From: Pycnococcus provasolii
Lineage: Eukaryota; Chlorophyta; Pseudoscourfieldiophyceae; Pseudoscourfieldiales; Pycnococcaceae
DNA: 64,000 nt
Direction of reading: 5' to 3'
Assembly (NCBI GenBank): GCA_938743325.2
Contig: OW568878.1
Location: 124,001 to 188,000, forward strand
How positions within the stretch are numbered: position 1 is the first letter of the stretch; every line of letters begins with the position of its first letter. The notes beneath the pieces were generated by a model, which was given only the letters and a program-made list of their open reading frames with translations, searched no databases and was not told the origin of the DNA. Positions 8,050-17,400 of the stretch are shown piece after piece. A program made the position numbers and the translations under genes.

Positions 8050-9915
8050 TTACTTCTCCTCAGCCTCGCGCTGCACAGCGGACTTGAGATTCACCATGGG
8101 TGCAAGCAGCAGCATGGCACCGGCTGCCGCGCACAGAAGGGTGATGAAGTATGCATTCCACCCATAGTTCTTGACGATGATGGATAGGGGCACGCCAGCA
8201 TTTGCGGCGCCGAGGTAGGCGATCCATCCGAGGAAGCCTTCGCTTGCTCCGACGGAGAGCGGGCCTACGAGTTCCGCGCCGCACAGCCCAATGAGCATCT
8301 GAGGCCCGTAGAGGAAGAAGCCAATCATGAAGACGACGAACCACTGCGCCACCGCCCATGGGCCGGGCACAGCCTTGAACAGCAGGAGAGCACCCGCAAC
8401 GCCTACGAGGTACGCCATCACCACCTGCACGCGCTTGCCAACCGACCCTTCGCCCGGCTTGGCACGGCTGATTGCGTAGTCGGAGATCTTGCCCGCAACG
8501 AGGCTGCCGGCGAGTCCGCCGAGCTCCAGCCCGGAAACGCGCGCTACTGCGCTGCCCACGTCCGCGACACCCTTGGCATTCAGCAGGTAAAACGTTGACC
8601 ACGACGTGATGCCCTGCCTGAGCACGTAGACGAAGAAGTAGGCGAATGCCATGCCCCAGATGGCGGGTCGGCTCAGAACATTCTTGAAGAGGATCTCCGT
8701 AAGCGACATCTCCGACTCCAGCTTCTTCTCCGGCTTCTTCTCCTCACCCTCCTGCGCAGCCTTCTTCTCCTTTTTCGGCGCCTTTTCGACAGGTGGATAT
8801 CCCATCGCCTCGGGCGAGTCTCCGACAAGATACAGCACGAACACCGCCATCACCACGCCAACGATGCCCGGCGCCCACATGCCCCACTGCCAGCCATAGA
8901 TGCGTGCGGCGTTTCCCGCGAGAAGTGGCGCGAGGAACCCGCCGAGGTTGTGCGCGATGTTCCACATGCCCCAATATGTGCCACGCTCCTTGGTGGCAAA
9001 CCAGCTGGTGAGAACGCGCGCGCACGCCGGGCCTCCGAAGCCTTGCAGCACGCCGTTGGCTGTCCAGAAGATGAGGTAGTATGCCATGGACGTCGAGTAT
9101 CCGAACAGGATGTTGAACACGCCCGTCAGCGCAAGTCCGCCGGCGAGCATGACGCGCGGCGGGAACTTGGCGCCGACGACGCCGCTGACGAACTTGCTCA
9201 TGCCGTACGCGATGGGAAATATGCTCGTAAGCGCTCCGATGGATGTGATGTCGAGCCCGAGCGCTTTGCCTGTGTCCGACGCGATGAGAACGGGCGCGGT
9301 GTATGTCATGGAGTTGCGAGTGAGGTAGTAGCAGCTGTACCCGAGTAGGATGCCGAGGAAGACGAATAGCCTCCTCACCTGGAATTGTCGAAGTCTGTCT
9401 TCGGGCAAGTCTGCGACGACTTCCGCGCCCCCGTTGTTGTCACTCGAGGTTGATCCTGACGCCGCTGCGGCAGAGGCACAAGCCGTTGTTGTTGTGACGA
9501 CGTTGGTGGTTTTGCATGGTTTTGATGGCGCAAGCCTGAGCTTCTTGAGGGGACGACGATGAGTACTGTGGCGATACTTATCATTATGGTGGTTAATAAT
9601 TGAACTATTGCTGCTGCTGCTGCTGCCGTTGCTGCTACGAGACGGAGTGGCCGCCGCCTGAATGGCGCTCTCCCGAAGATGACGAGAGGCGAATGGAGTG
9701 GCGCCATTCCCCAAGAAACACCTCAAGCTCCTCTCCCTCTGAAACACCCCAGAACCAACCTTCCCAAAAAGAGACGAAAAAGAGTCTAAATTATAAAGAG
9801 ACGAAGACGACCGACCAAGACGAGGAGGAGCATTCCTATTCCTACTACTCTTATAGTCACAAAGAGGAGACCTCTGAGAGACCTGAGAGACGACCACCTT
9901 CAGGCTCGTCGCCAT
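8050..9915 (-). CDS. Organophosphate:phosphate antiporter family (GlpT/SLC37-like) MFS transporter
   Basis: A 621-residue protein. After about 170 low-complexity residues (Ser, Asn, Thr, His) comes a 12-TM MFS core. It starts with RRLFVFLGILLGYSCYYLTRNSM; the YxxxR pattern matches the substrate-binding arginine region of GlpT. Also present are FPIAYGMSKFVSG, VLQGFGGPACARVLTSWF, ERGTYWGMWNIAHNLGG and a basic central loop of about 40 residues (EKAPKKEKKAAQEGEEKKPE) between the two six-helix halves. These are hallmarks of the OPA family, which exchanges glycerol-3-phosphate or sugar phosphates for phosphate. The long N-terminal extension may target it to the plastid or another organelle. The gene is divergent from the LysM gene. 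Confidence 0.88.
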   Translation of the reverse strand: MATSLKVVVSQVSQRSPLCDYKSSRNRNAPPRLGRSSSSLYNLDSFSSLFGKVGSGVFQRERSLRCFLGNGATPFASRHLRESAIQAAATPSRSSNGSSSSSNSSIINHHNDKYRHSTHRRPLKKLRLAPSKPCKTTNVVTTTTACASAAAASGSTSSDNNGGAEVVADLPEDRLRQFQVRRLFVFLGILLGYSCYYLTRNSMTYTAPVLIASDTGKALGLDITSIGALTSIFPIAYGMSKFVSGVVGAKFPPRVMLAGGLALTGVFNILFGYSTSMAYYLIFWTANGVLQGFGGPACARVLTSWFATKERGTYWGMWNIAHNLGGFLAPLLAGNAARIYGWQWGMWAPGIVGVVMAVFVLYLVGDSPEAMGYPPVEKAPKKEKKAAQEGEEKKPEKKLESEMSLTEILFKNVLSRPAIWGMAFAYFFVYVLRQGITSWSTFYLLNAKGVADVGSAVARVSGLELGGLAGSLVAGKISDYAISRAKPGEGSVGKRVQVVMAYLVGVAGALLLFKAVPGPWAVAQWFVVFMIGFFLYGPQMLIGLCGAELVGPLSVGASEGFLGWIAYLGAANAGVPLSIIVKNYGWNAYFITLLCAAAGAMLLLAPMVNLKSAVQREAEEK

Positions 9916-10522
9916 GGCCAGGTACCTTCAAAGAAACACAAGCCCTCCCAGAGCCCCGCCGATGAAGCAAGCCCTATCGTAGTGAGAACCCTCGAGAACG
10001 ATAAAGGGAAAGAAAGGGGAAAAGGACACACAAACCAAGGGGGGAAACCCTTCGGGACCCAATGGAGGCGCAGGAAGTGCCACGGTGGAAGTCGACAAAT
10101 GGGCCCCACTTTGTTTGCCTTCCGAAAAGGGAGCCCTCCAGAAGAAACACTTTAGGGGGCACTTTATGGGGGGACGAGCGGCACACCTTTTATTCCTACT
10201 TTTTAGTCCTCTACATAACTCCGCTAATCCGGGCTAATCCGGATTAAAATATCCCCTATCCTGACTACCCATTGAGGCGTTACCCTAAGTCCCTAACCCA
10301 ACCCCCGGATGCCCGGAGGGACGGAGGTTCCCTAACCCTAGTTTGTTTGGTTTAAAACCCTAACCCAAGCAAAGCAAAATTTCCAAGCACGGGGATTTCC
10401 TTTCGCCGCCTTCTATTTGGGCTTGGGCTTTGTTTGCTTTTTCTGCTGCCCAGGGTGCCACCTCGGACAGAAATCCTTTTCGTTTCCGTGTGTGGAAAAA
10501 AACCCTCAGGCTCGTTCTTACC
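9916..10522. other. Divergent intergenic region with telomere-type motifs
   Basis: No gene is supported between the OPA transporter (-) and LysM (+) genes. It holds a doubled CTAATCCGG motif (about 10223-10245), CCCTAACCCTAG at 10330-10341 and AAAACCCTAACCC at 10354-10366, the last matching the plant telo-box core AAACCCTAA. These lie 155-195 bp upstream of the LysM start codon. Confidence 0.5.
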
Positions 10523-11409
10523 ATGTCGCTGCTCGTTCGTGGTGCGAATGGGTATGGTTCAAGTGGCAAACTGTTCAGACCAAAAGCACCTTCTTCTTCA
10601 TCTAGGAGGAGTAGTTCTTCTTCAAGTCATACGTTGAGTTGTAATGGTACTTCTCGGCGTTTCCTTATGAACACACGCGCGGACTTCGTCGGAGGAATCG
10701 CGGTACGACCGTACACGCTGCGAAAGGGAGATACCGCGACGTCTATCGCGGAAAAGAGAAGTACGTAAAGTGAGAGAAGAGAGTTCACGTTCCTGCGTTT
10801 TTGATTACCTTAGGAATAAACACGTGGACTCACAAACCAACCTCACCACACAGGTATCGAACTAAAACAAATCAGGGCGCTCAACCCGCTCGTGAAAGAC
10901 CTGTCAAAAATGCGAGCGGGGGACACCATCTTGCTCCCAGCCAGCAAACTCAGCAAGCGTGACAAGGACATTCTACACGGCATACACAGCGGAAGCACGA
11001 GACTGTACCCTGTGAGGCAGGGGGAGACCATCGAGGCCATCATCAAGGCGCGAGGGGTTACGCTCGAGGAGGCGCAGAAGCTCAACCCCGGCGCAAACCT
11101 CAAAAAGTTGAAGGGGGGAGAAGAAATCAACCTGCCAAGCACAGCCTTTACGGTACGTCGAACGTGCGACGCGCACGAACACAACGTCGACACAAACGAC
11201 GCGCTCACGACACACACACACACAACTACACTCGAACAAAACGAAACGAAACGAAACAGGTTCGTGAGAAGGAGTGGTTACAAGGCGCTGGCATCGTTCC
11301 GAAGGAGTACTTTGGCCAGGGCACGGGTTTGGAGAGCATCGGGCGCGTGCTTGGCTTGGTCGGCGTCGTCGCTGTCGTCACGTACGCCGTCAACAGGGCG
11401 CAGACGTGA
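10523..11409 (+). CDS. Two-LysM-domain membrane protein, three exons
   Basis: Exons are 10523-10760, 10854-11152 and 11260-11409, with introns of 93 and 107 nt, both GTACGT...CAG; the join keeps frame across both and gives 228 residues. LysM 1 (RPYTLRKGDTATSIAEKRSI ... ALNPLVKDLSKMRAGDTILLP) is split by intron 1. LysM 2 (LYPVRQGETIEAIIKARGVT ... LNPGANLKKLKGGEEINLPS) lies in exon 2. Exon 3 encodes KEWLQGAGIVPKEYFGQGTG and a C-terminal hydrophobic segment (VLGLVGVVAVVTYAV). LysM domains bind N-acetylglucosamine polymers such as peptidoglycan or chitin. The Ser/Arg-rich N-terminus resembles an organelle transit peptide, so a plastid-located, peptidoglycan-related role is conceivable but unproven. 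It is one of only two intron-bearing genes here. Confidence 0.82.
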
Positions 11410-11923
11410 CAAGAAGGTATTCACAAATACAGTAGGTGCTGAAGGAAGGACTTTCTGGACAAGAACACAGTGTAATGGAAAAACGGGACCAAAAAGGAAG
11501 CGAACCCTCAAAACCCCGAACCCGAGCCCTAACCCTAACCCTAACGGTCCTCGACGACGCCAACCCCCTCTCGCCCCTCGCCTGTTGGACTTTTCGTCTT
11601 TTCCTCCTCTCGCTCGCTTGCCACTCGCCTCGCTAATCGCTGTCTCGCTGATCGCTGTATCGATGGAACCCCAAGAAACAGCGACCTAATTATAAGGCTG
11701 ATCGCAGGCTGATCGCTAATCGCTCGCGGGACCCGGGGATCGCTCATCTTTCTTTCCCCCCCACCAACCTAGTAGGCGAAAAGGGTGCCGAACGACTTTT
11801 GGCCGAACGACGACTTTTGTCCGACGACGACGAGCAGGTAAACTTTAGGCCTCCCTTACCCCTTACCCCACGTGTCACCTGTTGTATAATAATACATTCT
11901 TGCCTCTCTTTTCTTTTGTGGTG
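11410..11923. other. Intergenic region with CCCTAA array and GCTGATCGC repeats
   Basis: No gene is supported. It holds a three-unit CCCTAA array at 11527-11544 and a patch of degenerate GCTGATCGC / GCTAATCGC repeats at about 11630-11735. The next start codon is at 11924. Confidence 0.5.
11527..11544 (+). repeat. Telomere-type array (CCCTAA)3
   Basis: Three perfect CCCTAA units lie about 380 bp upstream of the ATG at 11924, on the same strand orientation as the arrays before the FKBP, F-box and MFS genes. Confidence 0.9.
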
Positions 11924-14794
11924 ATGGCGTCGACGTCGCCGTTCTCCTCTCGTCGCACGGCGGCGGCCGTGAGCCTGCCCTCCGCGCGAAGGTCCATCGC
12001 CGTGCGCGTCTGGGTGCCGCACGCAGCCGTGTACGGACCGAGAAGAGAGCCGAAACTACTCGCGCACGTCGAACTGCACGGAGACTTTGCGGAGGCGTCC
12101 GCGAGAACGGGACTGCTCGAGCCGTCAACCGCCGGCGCGCTCGCGGCGCTGTGGGAAGGGGACGCCGAGGACTACAGGCTCGCCTCCGCGCGTGCGTCGC
12201 CGCTCGTGCGAAAAAGGTTCGCCGGCGTCAAGCTGCCCTCGCACGACGCAGAGGTGGTCGCACGATGGGCGCTCAAGCAGACGGCGATACGTGTTGCGGC
12301 CAACAACGCCGCGGACGACGCAGAGGAGTACGCCGCGGCCAACATGACCGCGTACCCGTTTGCGCCGAGCCGCTACACGTCGGCGCTGTCGCCGGCGGAG
12401 AACTACGTCAGGGCAAGAGCTGGGCTCATGCGACGCGTGCTCTTTCGCCGTGTCGCCGCCGGAGCGCGAAGGGAGTCCCGGGAGGGTGGTGCGGAGTGGG
12501 TGCTCGTCTGCGAGGCGGACATACACGACGCACTCGACGGAAGCGTCGCTCCCATGCAAGAGCCAGGAAGCAGCCCGGTTGGTCCCGCGCAGAACGCACC
12601 CGCTAGCCCGCCGAGGCTGGCCATGTCGACGCTTGCGGAGCGCGTGAGCTGGGCACTCGACGAAAAGCCGCTGCTGTGCGTCGTGCCCCCGCACGGCCAC
12701 TCCGCGGGACTTCTCGTGCAGCATCTCGCGCAGTGCCACGGCGTCTCCGCGAGGCCGTTCGCTCGTCTGCGAGGTGGCGCTTTTCTGCTCGAGTGCCTCG
12801 TGTACGACGCATTCGAGGTGTGCCGCCGCGTGATGGCGACGGACGCGTGGATCTTCTCCGCGCCCAAGCGCATGTTCGCGCCGACGACACGCGACGACCC
12901 GCCAAACAGCGCCGACGGCGGAGACGCGAACGTGCTCGGCCAAGGCGGATTCTCGTCGCTCGCCGGCGCGGACGTTCTTGCCGCGCCCACGCTCATCCCT
13001 GTGAAGGCGATTGCAGGAAGCCTCGAGGCCATCGCGAGCCGCGCATCCACGGCGCGCATCAGCGTGCGGTGTCACCCACCTCGGCTGCAGCGTGCGCTCG
13101 AGGCTGCGCTGCTGCGCCGTGGTCACACAACAGACAGCGCTGACGCGATGGCTGCCGTGGCGGAGGCTGGCCACTCGTCTTCCGAGCTGATGCGCTGGCA
13201 CTCGCAGGAGGCGGTGTTCGCCGTGTCTTGCAGTGCCGGCGCGAGCGTGCCGTCGAGCGCGGCGGACGACGCCGAGGCTGCGGATGCCATCTTCGACGTC
13301 GCGGACGATGTCGTCACGGACGACGCGGACGTCGCCGCGCCGTTCGACCTGCAGTGCGTTGCGTACGCCTACACGGAGGGGCTCGGCCTGGTGCCGGAGG
13401 CGACCCCTGGCGTTCACGACCAGGCGGCGGCAACGCGCGCCGCGGTGGCATCCGAACTTGCCCTGCGACGGCAGGTATCGCTGTGGGGAGGCGCAAAGGC
13501 GGCGCGCGCCGCATCTGCCGGCTTTGCGTGCGCGCACGCAAGCATGCGCGAGGTGATGGCACGCGTGGGACTCGAGCCCAAGCCGAGATGGATCGTGCTT
13601 GACCTCAGCCACGCGGAGGGCGCGCTGCGTGGCCGCAGCGACGTGCTCTCGGACACGGGATGCGAAATCTGCCCAGTGCAGCTCAAGGAGGCTGCTCGTG
13701 CGCATAAGTCAGTGGTGGGTGGCCATCGACCTGACGAGGTGGGCCAGGCGCGCCTCGCCGCACTCGCAGCTGGCGAGGCGCTGGGGTCGGTGCTCTTCCC
13801 TCGCTACGCCAAGACGGCTGCGGCAGAGATGGCGGGAAGTCTCGACGCCGGCGGCGCCGAGCTGCTCATCGTGGATCCAGGACCCACGTGGAGTCCGGCA
13901 GCCGTGGCGCGCTTTGCCACCTCGTGCTCGCGCCTGCTCAAAGTCGGAGGCTGGCTGGTCGCGTTTGCCAAGCATGCGCCTGGCCGCGGCGCCGCGTCGT
14001 CGCGGCGGCTTGCGTGCAAGCGTCTCGGTGAGGAAGGGGAGTACAAGGACATCATAGACATTCGACTTTTCGCGAGCGCGTTCGCGAACGACGAGGAGAC
14101 CATCGTGCTCGTCGCGAGGCGAGGACCGCTCGCGGCGCGCGCGCCTCAGGGCGCATCGCCGCGATCAGCTCGACGGCCGCGCAGCGCAGGCCATCTCGTG
14201 CCGTACGACGTGCCCGGAAGTCCCGCAGCCGCGCGACGCCTCGCCGCGGAGGCTGTGGCCTCCGCCTCCGCTGCGACACCGTCGCCTCGGGCATCCGGTG
14301 CTGTCACCACGGGAGTTACGGGGAGCCCAGGTCGCATGATGAAGGCTGGCGCGTACGCTTGGCAAGACCACCGTTACTTGTCACCTCCAGCGTACTACCA
14401 CTACCCGCTGTCGAAGTACGACGATCAGGAGGTTGACCACGAACGTCCGTACCTGCGATACTGGGATCCGTACGGCGTTTGGCGCTACCCGTACCGCCGC
14501 ATCGACGCGCCGTACCCGTACGGATACCCGTACGCCTACCCGCCTTACCACAATTCCCCGTTCGCACCGAGTCCGTCCACGGCAACGGCGGCGGCTGCTG
14601 CGGCTGGTGCGGCCGCGGCACGCGCGACAGCGGAGGCGTTGAGCCCGCAGGCGGAGCGCGACCGCGTTCGTCGCGTGGTGGGTGAGGCTGAGCGCGCGAT
14701 GCTCCGCGCGGGGCACGGCATATCGAGTCCCACGGTGATGGTGAAGGACGGCCTGAGCATGCCTCGGCGGAGCGGGCACGGGCTCAACTTCTGA
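11924..14794 (+). CDS. Unknown large protein with a possible methyltransferase-like segment
   Basis: A 956-residue protein, Ala/Arg-rich throughout. I recognise no family for the first 550 residues. Around residues 550-730, WIVLDLSHAEGALRGRSDV, then AELLIVDPGPTW, then SRLLKVGGWLVAFAKHAPG, then YKDIIDIRLF, follow the order expected in a Rossmann methyltransferase of the FtsJ/RlmM type (motif I, DxxP, GGxxVxK). The match is weak and the glycine loop of motif I is atypical. After about 60 basic residues, a Tyr/Pro-rich stretch (YRRIDAPYPYGYPYAYPPYH) and an Ala run follow, with a final helix. I start at the ATG at 11924 (ggtgATGGCG); the frame is open 14 codons upstream. It could be an RNA methyltransferase-related protein, but treat that as a hypothesis. 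Confidence 0.65.
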   Translation: MASTSPFSSRRTAAAVSLPSARRSIAVRVWVPHAAVYGPRREPKLLAHVELHGDFAEASARTGLLEPSTAGALAALWEGDAEDYRLASARASPLVRKRFAGVKLPSHDAEVVARWALKQTAIRVAANNAADDAEEYAAANMTAYPFAPSRYTSALSPAENYVRARAGLMRRVLFRRVAAGARRESREGGAEWVLVCEADIHDALDGSVAPMQEPGSSPVGPAQNAPASPPRLAMSTLAERVSWALDEKPLLCVVPPHGHSAGLLVQHLAQCHGVSARPFARLRGGAFLLECLVYDAFEVCRRVMATDAWIFSAPKRMFAPTTRDDPPNSADGGDANVLGQGGFSSLAGADVLAAPTLIPVKAIAGSLEAIASRASTARISVRCHPPRLQRALEAALLRRGHTTDSADAMAAVAEAGHSSSELMRWHSQEAVFAVSCSAGASVPSSAADDAEAADAIFDVADDVVTDDADVAAPFDLQCVAYAYTEGLGLVPEATPGVHDQAAATRAAVASELALRRQVSLWGGAKAARAASAGFACAHASMREVMARVGLEPKPRWIVLDLSHAEGALRGRSDVLSDTGCEICPVQLKEAARAHKSVVGGHRPDEVGQARLAALAAGEALGSVLFPRYAKTAAAEMAGSLDAGGAELLIVDPGPTWSPAAVARFATSCSRLLKVGGWLVAFAKHAPGRGAASSRRLACKRLGEEGEYKDIIDIRLFASAFANDEETIVLVARRGPLAARAPQGASPRSARRPRSAGHLVPYDVPGSPAAARRLAAEAVASASAATPSPRASGAVTTGVTGSPGRMMKAGAYAWQDHRYLSPPAYYHYPLSKYDDQEVDHERPYLRYWDPYGVWRYPYRRIDAPYPYGYPYAYPPYHNSPFAPSPSTATAAAAAAGAAAARATAEALSPQAERDRVRRVVGEAERAMLRAGHGISSPTVMVKDGLSMPRRSGHGLNF

Positions 14795-15158
14795 TCTAAA
14801 CTAAGGCGTACATACAGTATGATGTTGAGAATTTAACAAAGTGCAAGGCAAGGCAAGGCAAAAGGGTAACAAACACAAGTTTTTTAAAGTACTGTATGGC
14901 CAAATGTGTCATCAACAAACCACTTGTTAACCATACAAACTATGGTAGGTAGACTACGGGTACGAACGAACGAACGAAGCGAACCCAACCAAAGGGTTAC
15001 AAAACCAGTGCAGTGCAGTGTGCAGTGCAGTGTGACAAACCAGTCGGGTCCCTCGAGGAAATGAGCCTTTGATTCCCTAACCCTAACCCTAACCCTAACC
15101 CATCGCGGCTCCTTTTTCGGGGCCGGTGTTCATTCATATCTTCCCATATCTGGGAATA
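14795..15158. other. Intergenic region with simple repeats and telomere-type array
   Basis: No gene is supported. It contains AAGGC repeats (about 14842-14862), CGAA repeats (about 14964-14980), a GTGCA/GTGTG repeat patch (15008-15034) and a (CCCTAA)4 array (15075-15101) 58 bp before the FKBP start codon. Confidence 0.6.
15075..15101 (+). repeat. Telomere-type array (CCCTAA)4 upstream of the FKBP gene
   Basis: Four perfect CCCTAA units plus CCC end 57 bp before the ATG at 15159. The closeness to the start codon suggests a core-promoter or leader element rather than a chance interstitial telomere. Confidence 0.9.
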
Positions 15159-15764
15159 ATGTCTCCCGCCGCCATACCCCGCGCGTCGCCCCATGCCCGT
15201 GCCGCGCCTCTGAGTTCGCGGTCTGCGTCACGCGTGTCTCGGCGTCGCGTTGTGGCGTACCCTCCCGTCCTCGTGGGGAGCAGCCTCTTGTTTCTCAGCG
15301 ACTGTAGCCGCGCACGGGGAGCGGACCTCCCTAACGCAGAAATGGAGATCGTCGCATCGACACAGCCAAACAAGGGCAAGGGCGCATCGGCATCGGCAGG
15401 CGACTTCGTTGTCATCGCGTTCGTGGCGAAACTCGACGACAACCGAGTCATCCAAGCGACGGCGAAGAGACCCGTGGCGTTCGTGCTTGGCGGGGCGCCG
15501 TTCGGGTACGTGACAGAAGGACTCATGCAGGCTGTCGTCGGCATGCAAGTTGGTGCGAAGCGAACCGTCGTCGTGCCAAGCGCGCTTGCTTTTGGCGAGA
15601 ACGGGGCTGTGATACCCCCATCCGCATGCGACGGACCGCTCTGCGACAAGTCAGTGGGTGAAGAGGCGCCTATCGTCGTTCCGTCCAACGCAAGAATCAC
15701 GTACGACGTCGAACTGCTCAAGCTCGTGCCTGCACGGAGCGTGCCTAAGACGATGGTGAGATAA
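15159..15764 (+). CDS. FKBP-type peptidyl-prolyl isomerase, probably thylakoid-lumenal
   Basis: A 201-residue protein. An FKBP fold is recognisable in DFVVIAFVAKLDDNRVIQAT, FVLGGAPFGYVTEGLMQAVV and MQVGAKRTVVVPSALAFGEN, followed by ITYDVELLKL, the usual last strand. The N-terminus is Arg/Ser/Ala-rich (stroma-targeting). A twin-arginine-like SRRR then precedes a hydrophobic stretch (VLVGSSLLFLS) and an A-x-A-like cleavage site (ARGAD), the two-part signal of lumen FKBPs imported by the Tat route. Such FKBPs assist folding or assembly of photosynthetic complexes. Several canonical active-site aromatics are changed, as is common in lumenal FKBPs, so isomerase activity is uncertain. The start at 15159 excludes 11 upstream in-frame codons lacking another ATG. 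Confidence 0.85.
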   Translation: MSPAAIPRASPHARAAPLSSRSASRVSRRRVVAYPPVLVGSSLLFLSDCSRARGADLPNAEMEIVASTQPNKGKGASASAGDFVVIAFVAKLDDNRVIQATAKRPVAFVLGGAPFGYVTEGLMQAVVGMQVGAKRTVVVPSALAFGENGAVIPPSACDGPLCDKSVGEEAPIVVPSNARITYDVELLKLVPARSVPKTMVR

Positions 15765-16199
15765 AAATTGCTGGAAAGCGCGGAGAAGCATGAAGTGGAG
15801 CTCTCCTTCGAAAAGAGGACCGTCCTTCAGCCTCCGGCGTCCGAGTGAATCAATGTAAAGTAAGTATTTACTAAGATTTTGTCGTAAGATTTGATCGGTT
15901 TGCACTTTCCTCGGAACCGTATTTGCAATTTTCCGAGAAAAAAAAAAGTCCCTGTGAGATCCCGCTCCGGGCTCGGTCACACATCTTTTTTAAGTCGGCG
16001 CCATTTTTATGTTTCACTTCACTATTGGTCAACCCAAAACGTCATTATTTTTATAACGGAAAAAAATACTGAAGGTTGCAAAATGATGCGCATGTCCTGC
16101 CCGTCATTTTCAGACAATGTTTTTCGACTTGCGGTGGGTGGAAGGGTTTTAAAATGGACGATTTACAATTATTTTGTAATATCGTTACACTGTTGTACT
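15765..16199. other. AT-rich convergent intergenic region
   Basis: No gene, repeat or RNA is recognised between the convergent FKBP (+) and GT29 (-) genes. It is clearly more AT-rich than the coding DNA and probably holds the two 3' UTRs. Confidence 0.5.
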
Positions 16200-17279
16200 C
16201 TAATGGGAGCTGCTGCACCCATCCGGGCCGCACAATCTCAACACGCCGCCACGGCTAAGCGCGTGTGCCACCGCGTGCTCCGCTCCGAAGCTGTGCACGG
16301 AGTTGCCACGGCTACGCTGGCTGCTATTCAAAACGTAGTATTGGTAAGGAACGACGCGGCCCTGGTAGCGAACGGATCCAGCGGCGCCTCCCACACCGTA
16401 GAGGCTGACATTCGTGCAGCGCAAGCTGAGCGCGACGGCGACAGCCACCATGCCACTAGATGGCGTGCCACCACCTGACAGCAAGTTCGACGGAGTGTTG
16501 GTCGTGCTTTTGCGAAGGCACGCCTTGGCGGATGCGATCGTGTCGATGCACCACACGACGAGACGGTTGTTGAGCAGGCGAATCGTCACGTCCGGCCGCG
16601 TCTTCGCAAGCGCACCGTGCAGCGCGACAAACGCCCTCGGGCCAGTTCGGCTGGAGATTAGCGTCACGCCCTTCTCAAGCGGATAGCGCGCACTGTTCAG
16701 GCGATAGCGCGCGTGCACGAGCCTGCTTGACGCGTATCCGAGCGTCCATAGCCTGTTAAGCAGCCGGTAGGTGGTCTTCTGCCCCACGGCTTTCTCGTAG
16801 CGCCTCGTTGGCGCCTGGTTCATGCGAAAGACGACGTCGTGACTATCGATATCCGCGCCGTGCTGCGTGCCAACACGCATCGTGCCGGCGTTGCCGACAA
16901 TGGCACATCGCAGCAAGCTCGACGAAGGCGCGCCGCCGTCGCCGGCCGCTGCACCTGCGTCGTCACCCTTCAGCTCCTCCACGGTCGGCAGCATGGCTGG
17001 AGGCACTGGCGCCAGAACACCGACGACGTGCGGCCTGCACTTGCGCAGATTGTTGCCTGTCGGGCACATATCCCTGCGCACGAACACATCCTCCTTTCTG
17101 AAGACTTTCTGGAGTCGCGTGAACCGGGAAGACATGGACGTGCAAGAAAAACCACCCACCGAGGTGGACGCTGAATAAGAGGAGGACGAGGAGGAGGAGG
17201 AGGATACAGGCAAGGCCAGTGCCAGTGCCAGTGCCAAGGCGAAGGCCAGACGCCACCAAGGAACATCATCCGCCGCCAT
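16200..17279 (-). CDS. GT29 sialyltransferase-like glycosyltransferase, type II membrane protein
   Basis: A 359-residue protein with the GT29 motifs. Motif L is at residues 124-160 ([13 protein letters not shown] ... [18 protein letters not shown]), motif S at about 272-294 ([20 protein letters not shown]) and motif VS as HSFGAE (H329, E334; HxxxxE). One Cys each in motif L and S could form the conserved disulphide. The N-terminal hydrophobic segment ([18 protein letters not shown]), partly encoded by a short tandem repeat, is a Golgi signal anchor followed by a Ser-rich stem. Animal members transfer sialic acid from CMP-sialic acid. Algal homologues may use related sugars such as KDO or KDN, so the donor is unknown. 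It shares a 121-bp divergent promoter with the MsrA-like gene. Confidence 0.88.
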   Translation of the reverse strand: MAADDVPWWRLAFALALALALALPVSSSSSSSSSYSASTSVGGFSCTSMSSRFTRLQKVFRKEDVFVRRDMCPTGNNLRKCRPHVVGVLAPVPPAMLPTVEELKGDDAGAAAGDGGAPSSSLLRCAIVGNAGTMRVGTQHGADIDSHDVVFRMNQAPTRRYEKAVGQKTTYRLLNRLWTLGYASSRLVHARYRLNSARYPLEKGVTLISSRTGPRAFVALHGALAKTRPDVTIRLLNNRLVVWCIDTIASAKACLRKSTTNTPSNLLSGGGTPSSGMVAVAVALSLRCTNVSLYGVGGAAGSVRYQGRVVPYQYYVLNSSQRSRGNSVHSFGAEHAVAHALSRGGVLRLCGPDGCSSSH

Positions 17280-17400
17280 ACCTATGCCTAGGCCTCCTAA
17301 GGGAGGATTAGTACCGGGTTCTTAAGAGGGAGTCGGAGGTTGATTGGGTTGATTTCCACCCCCTGATATTTGATCGTTCGCCCTCTTGAATGTCTTGATC

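Noticed and set aside
12125-13705. A 526-codon open frame on the minus strand opposite the gene at 11924
   Set aside because: It is Arg/His/Ala-rich and mirrors the GC-ending codons of the + strand gene; no domain is visible. The + strand reading has the methyltransferase-like motifs.
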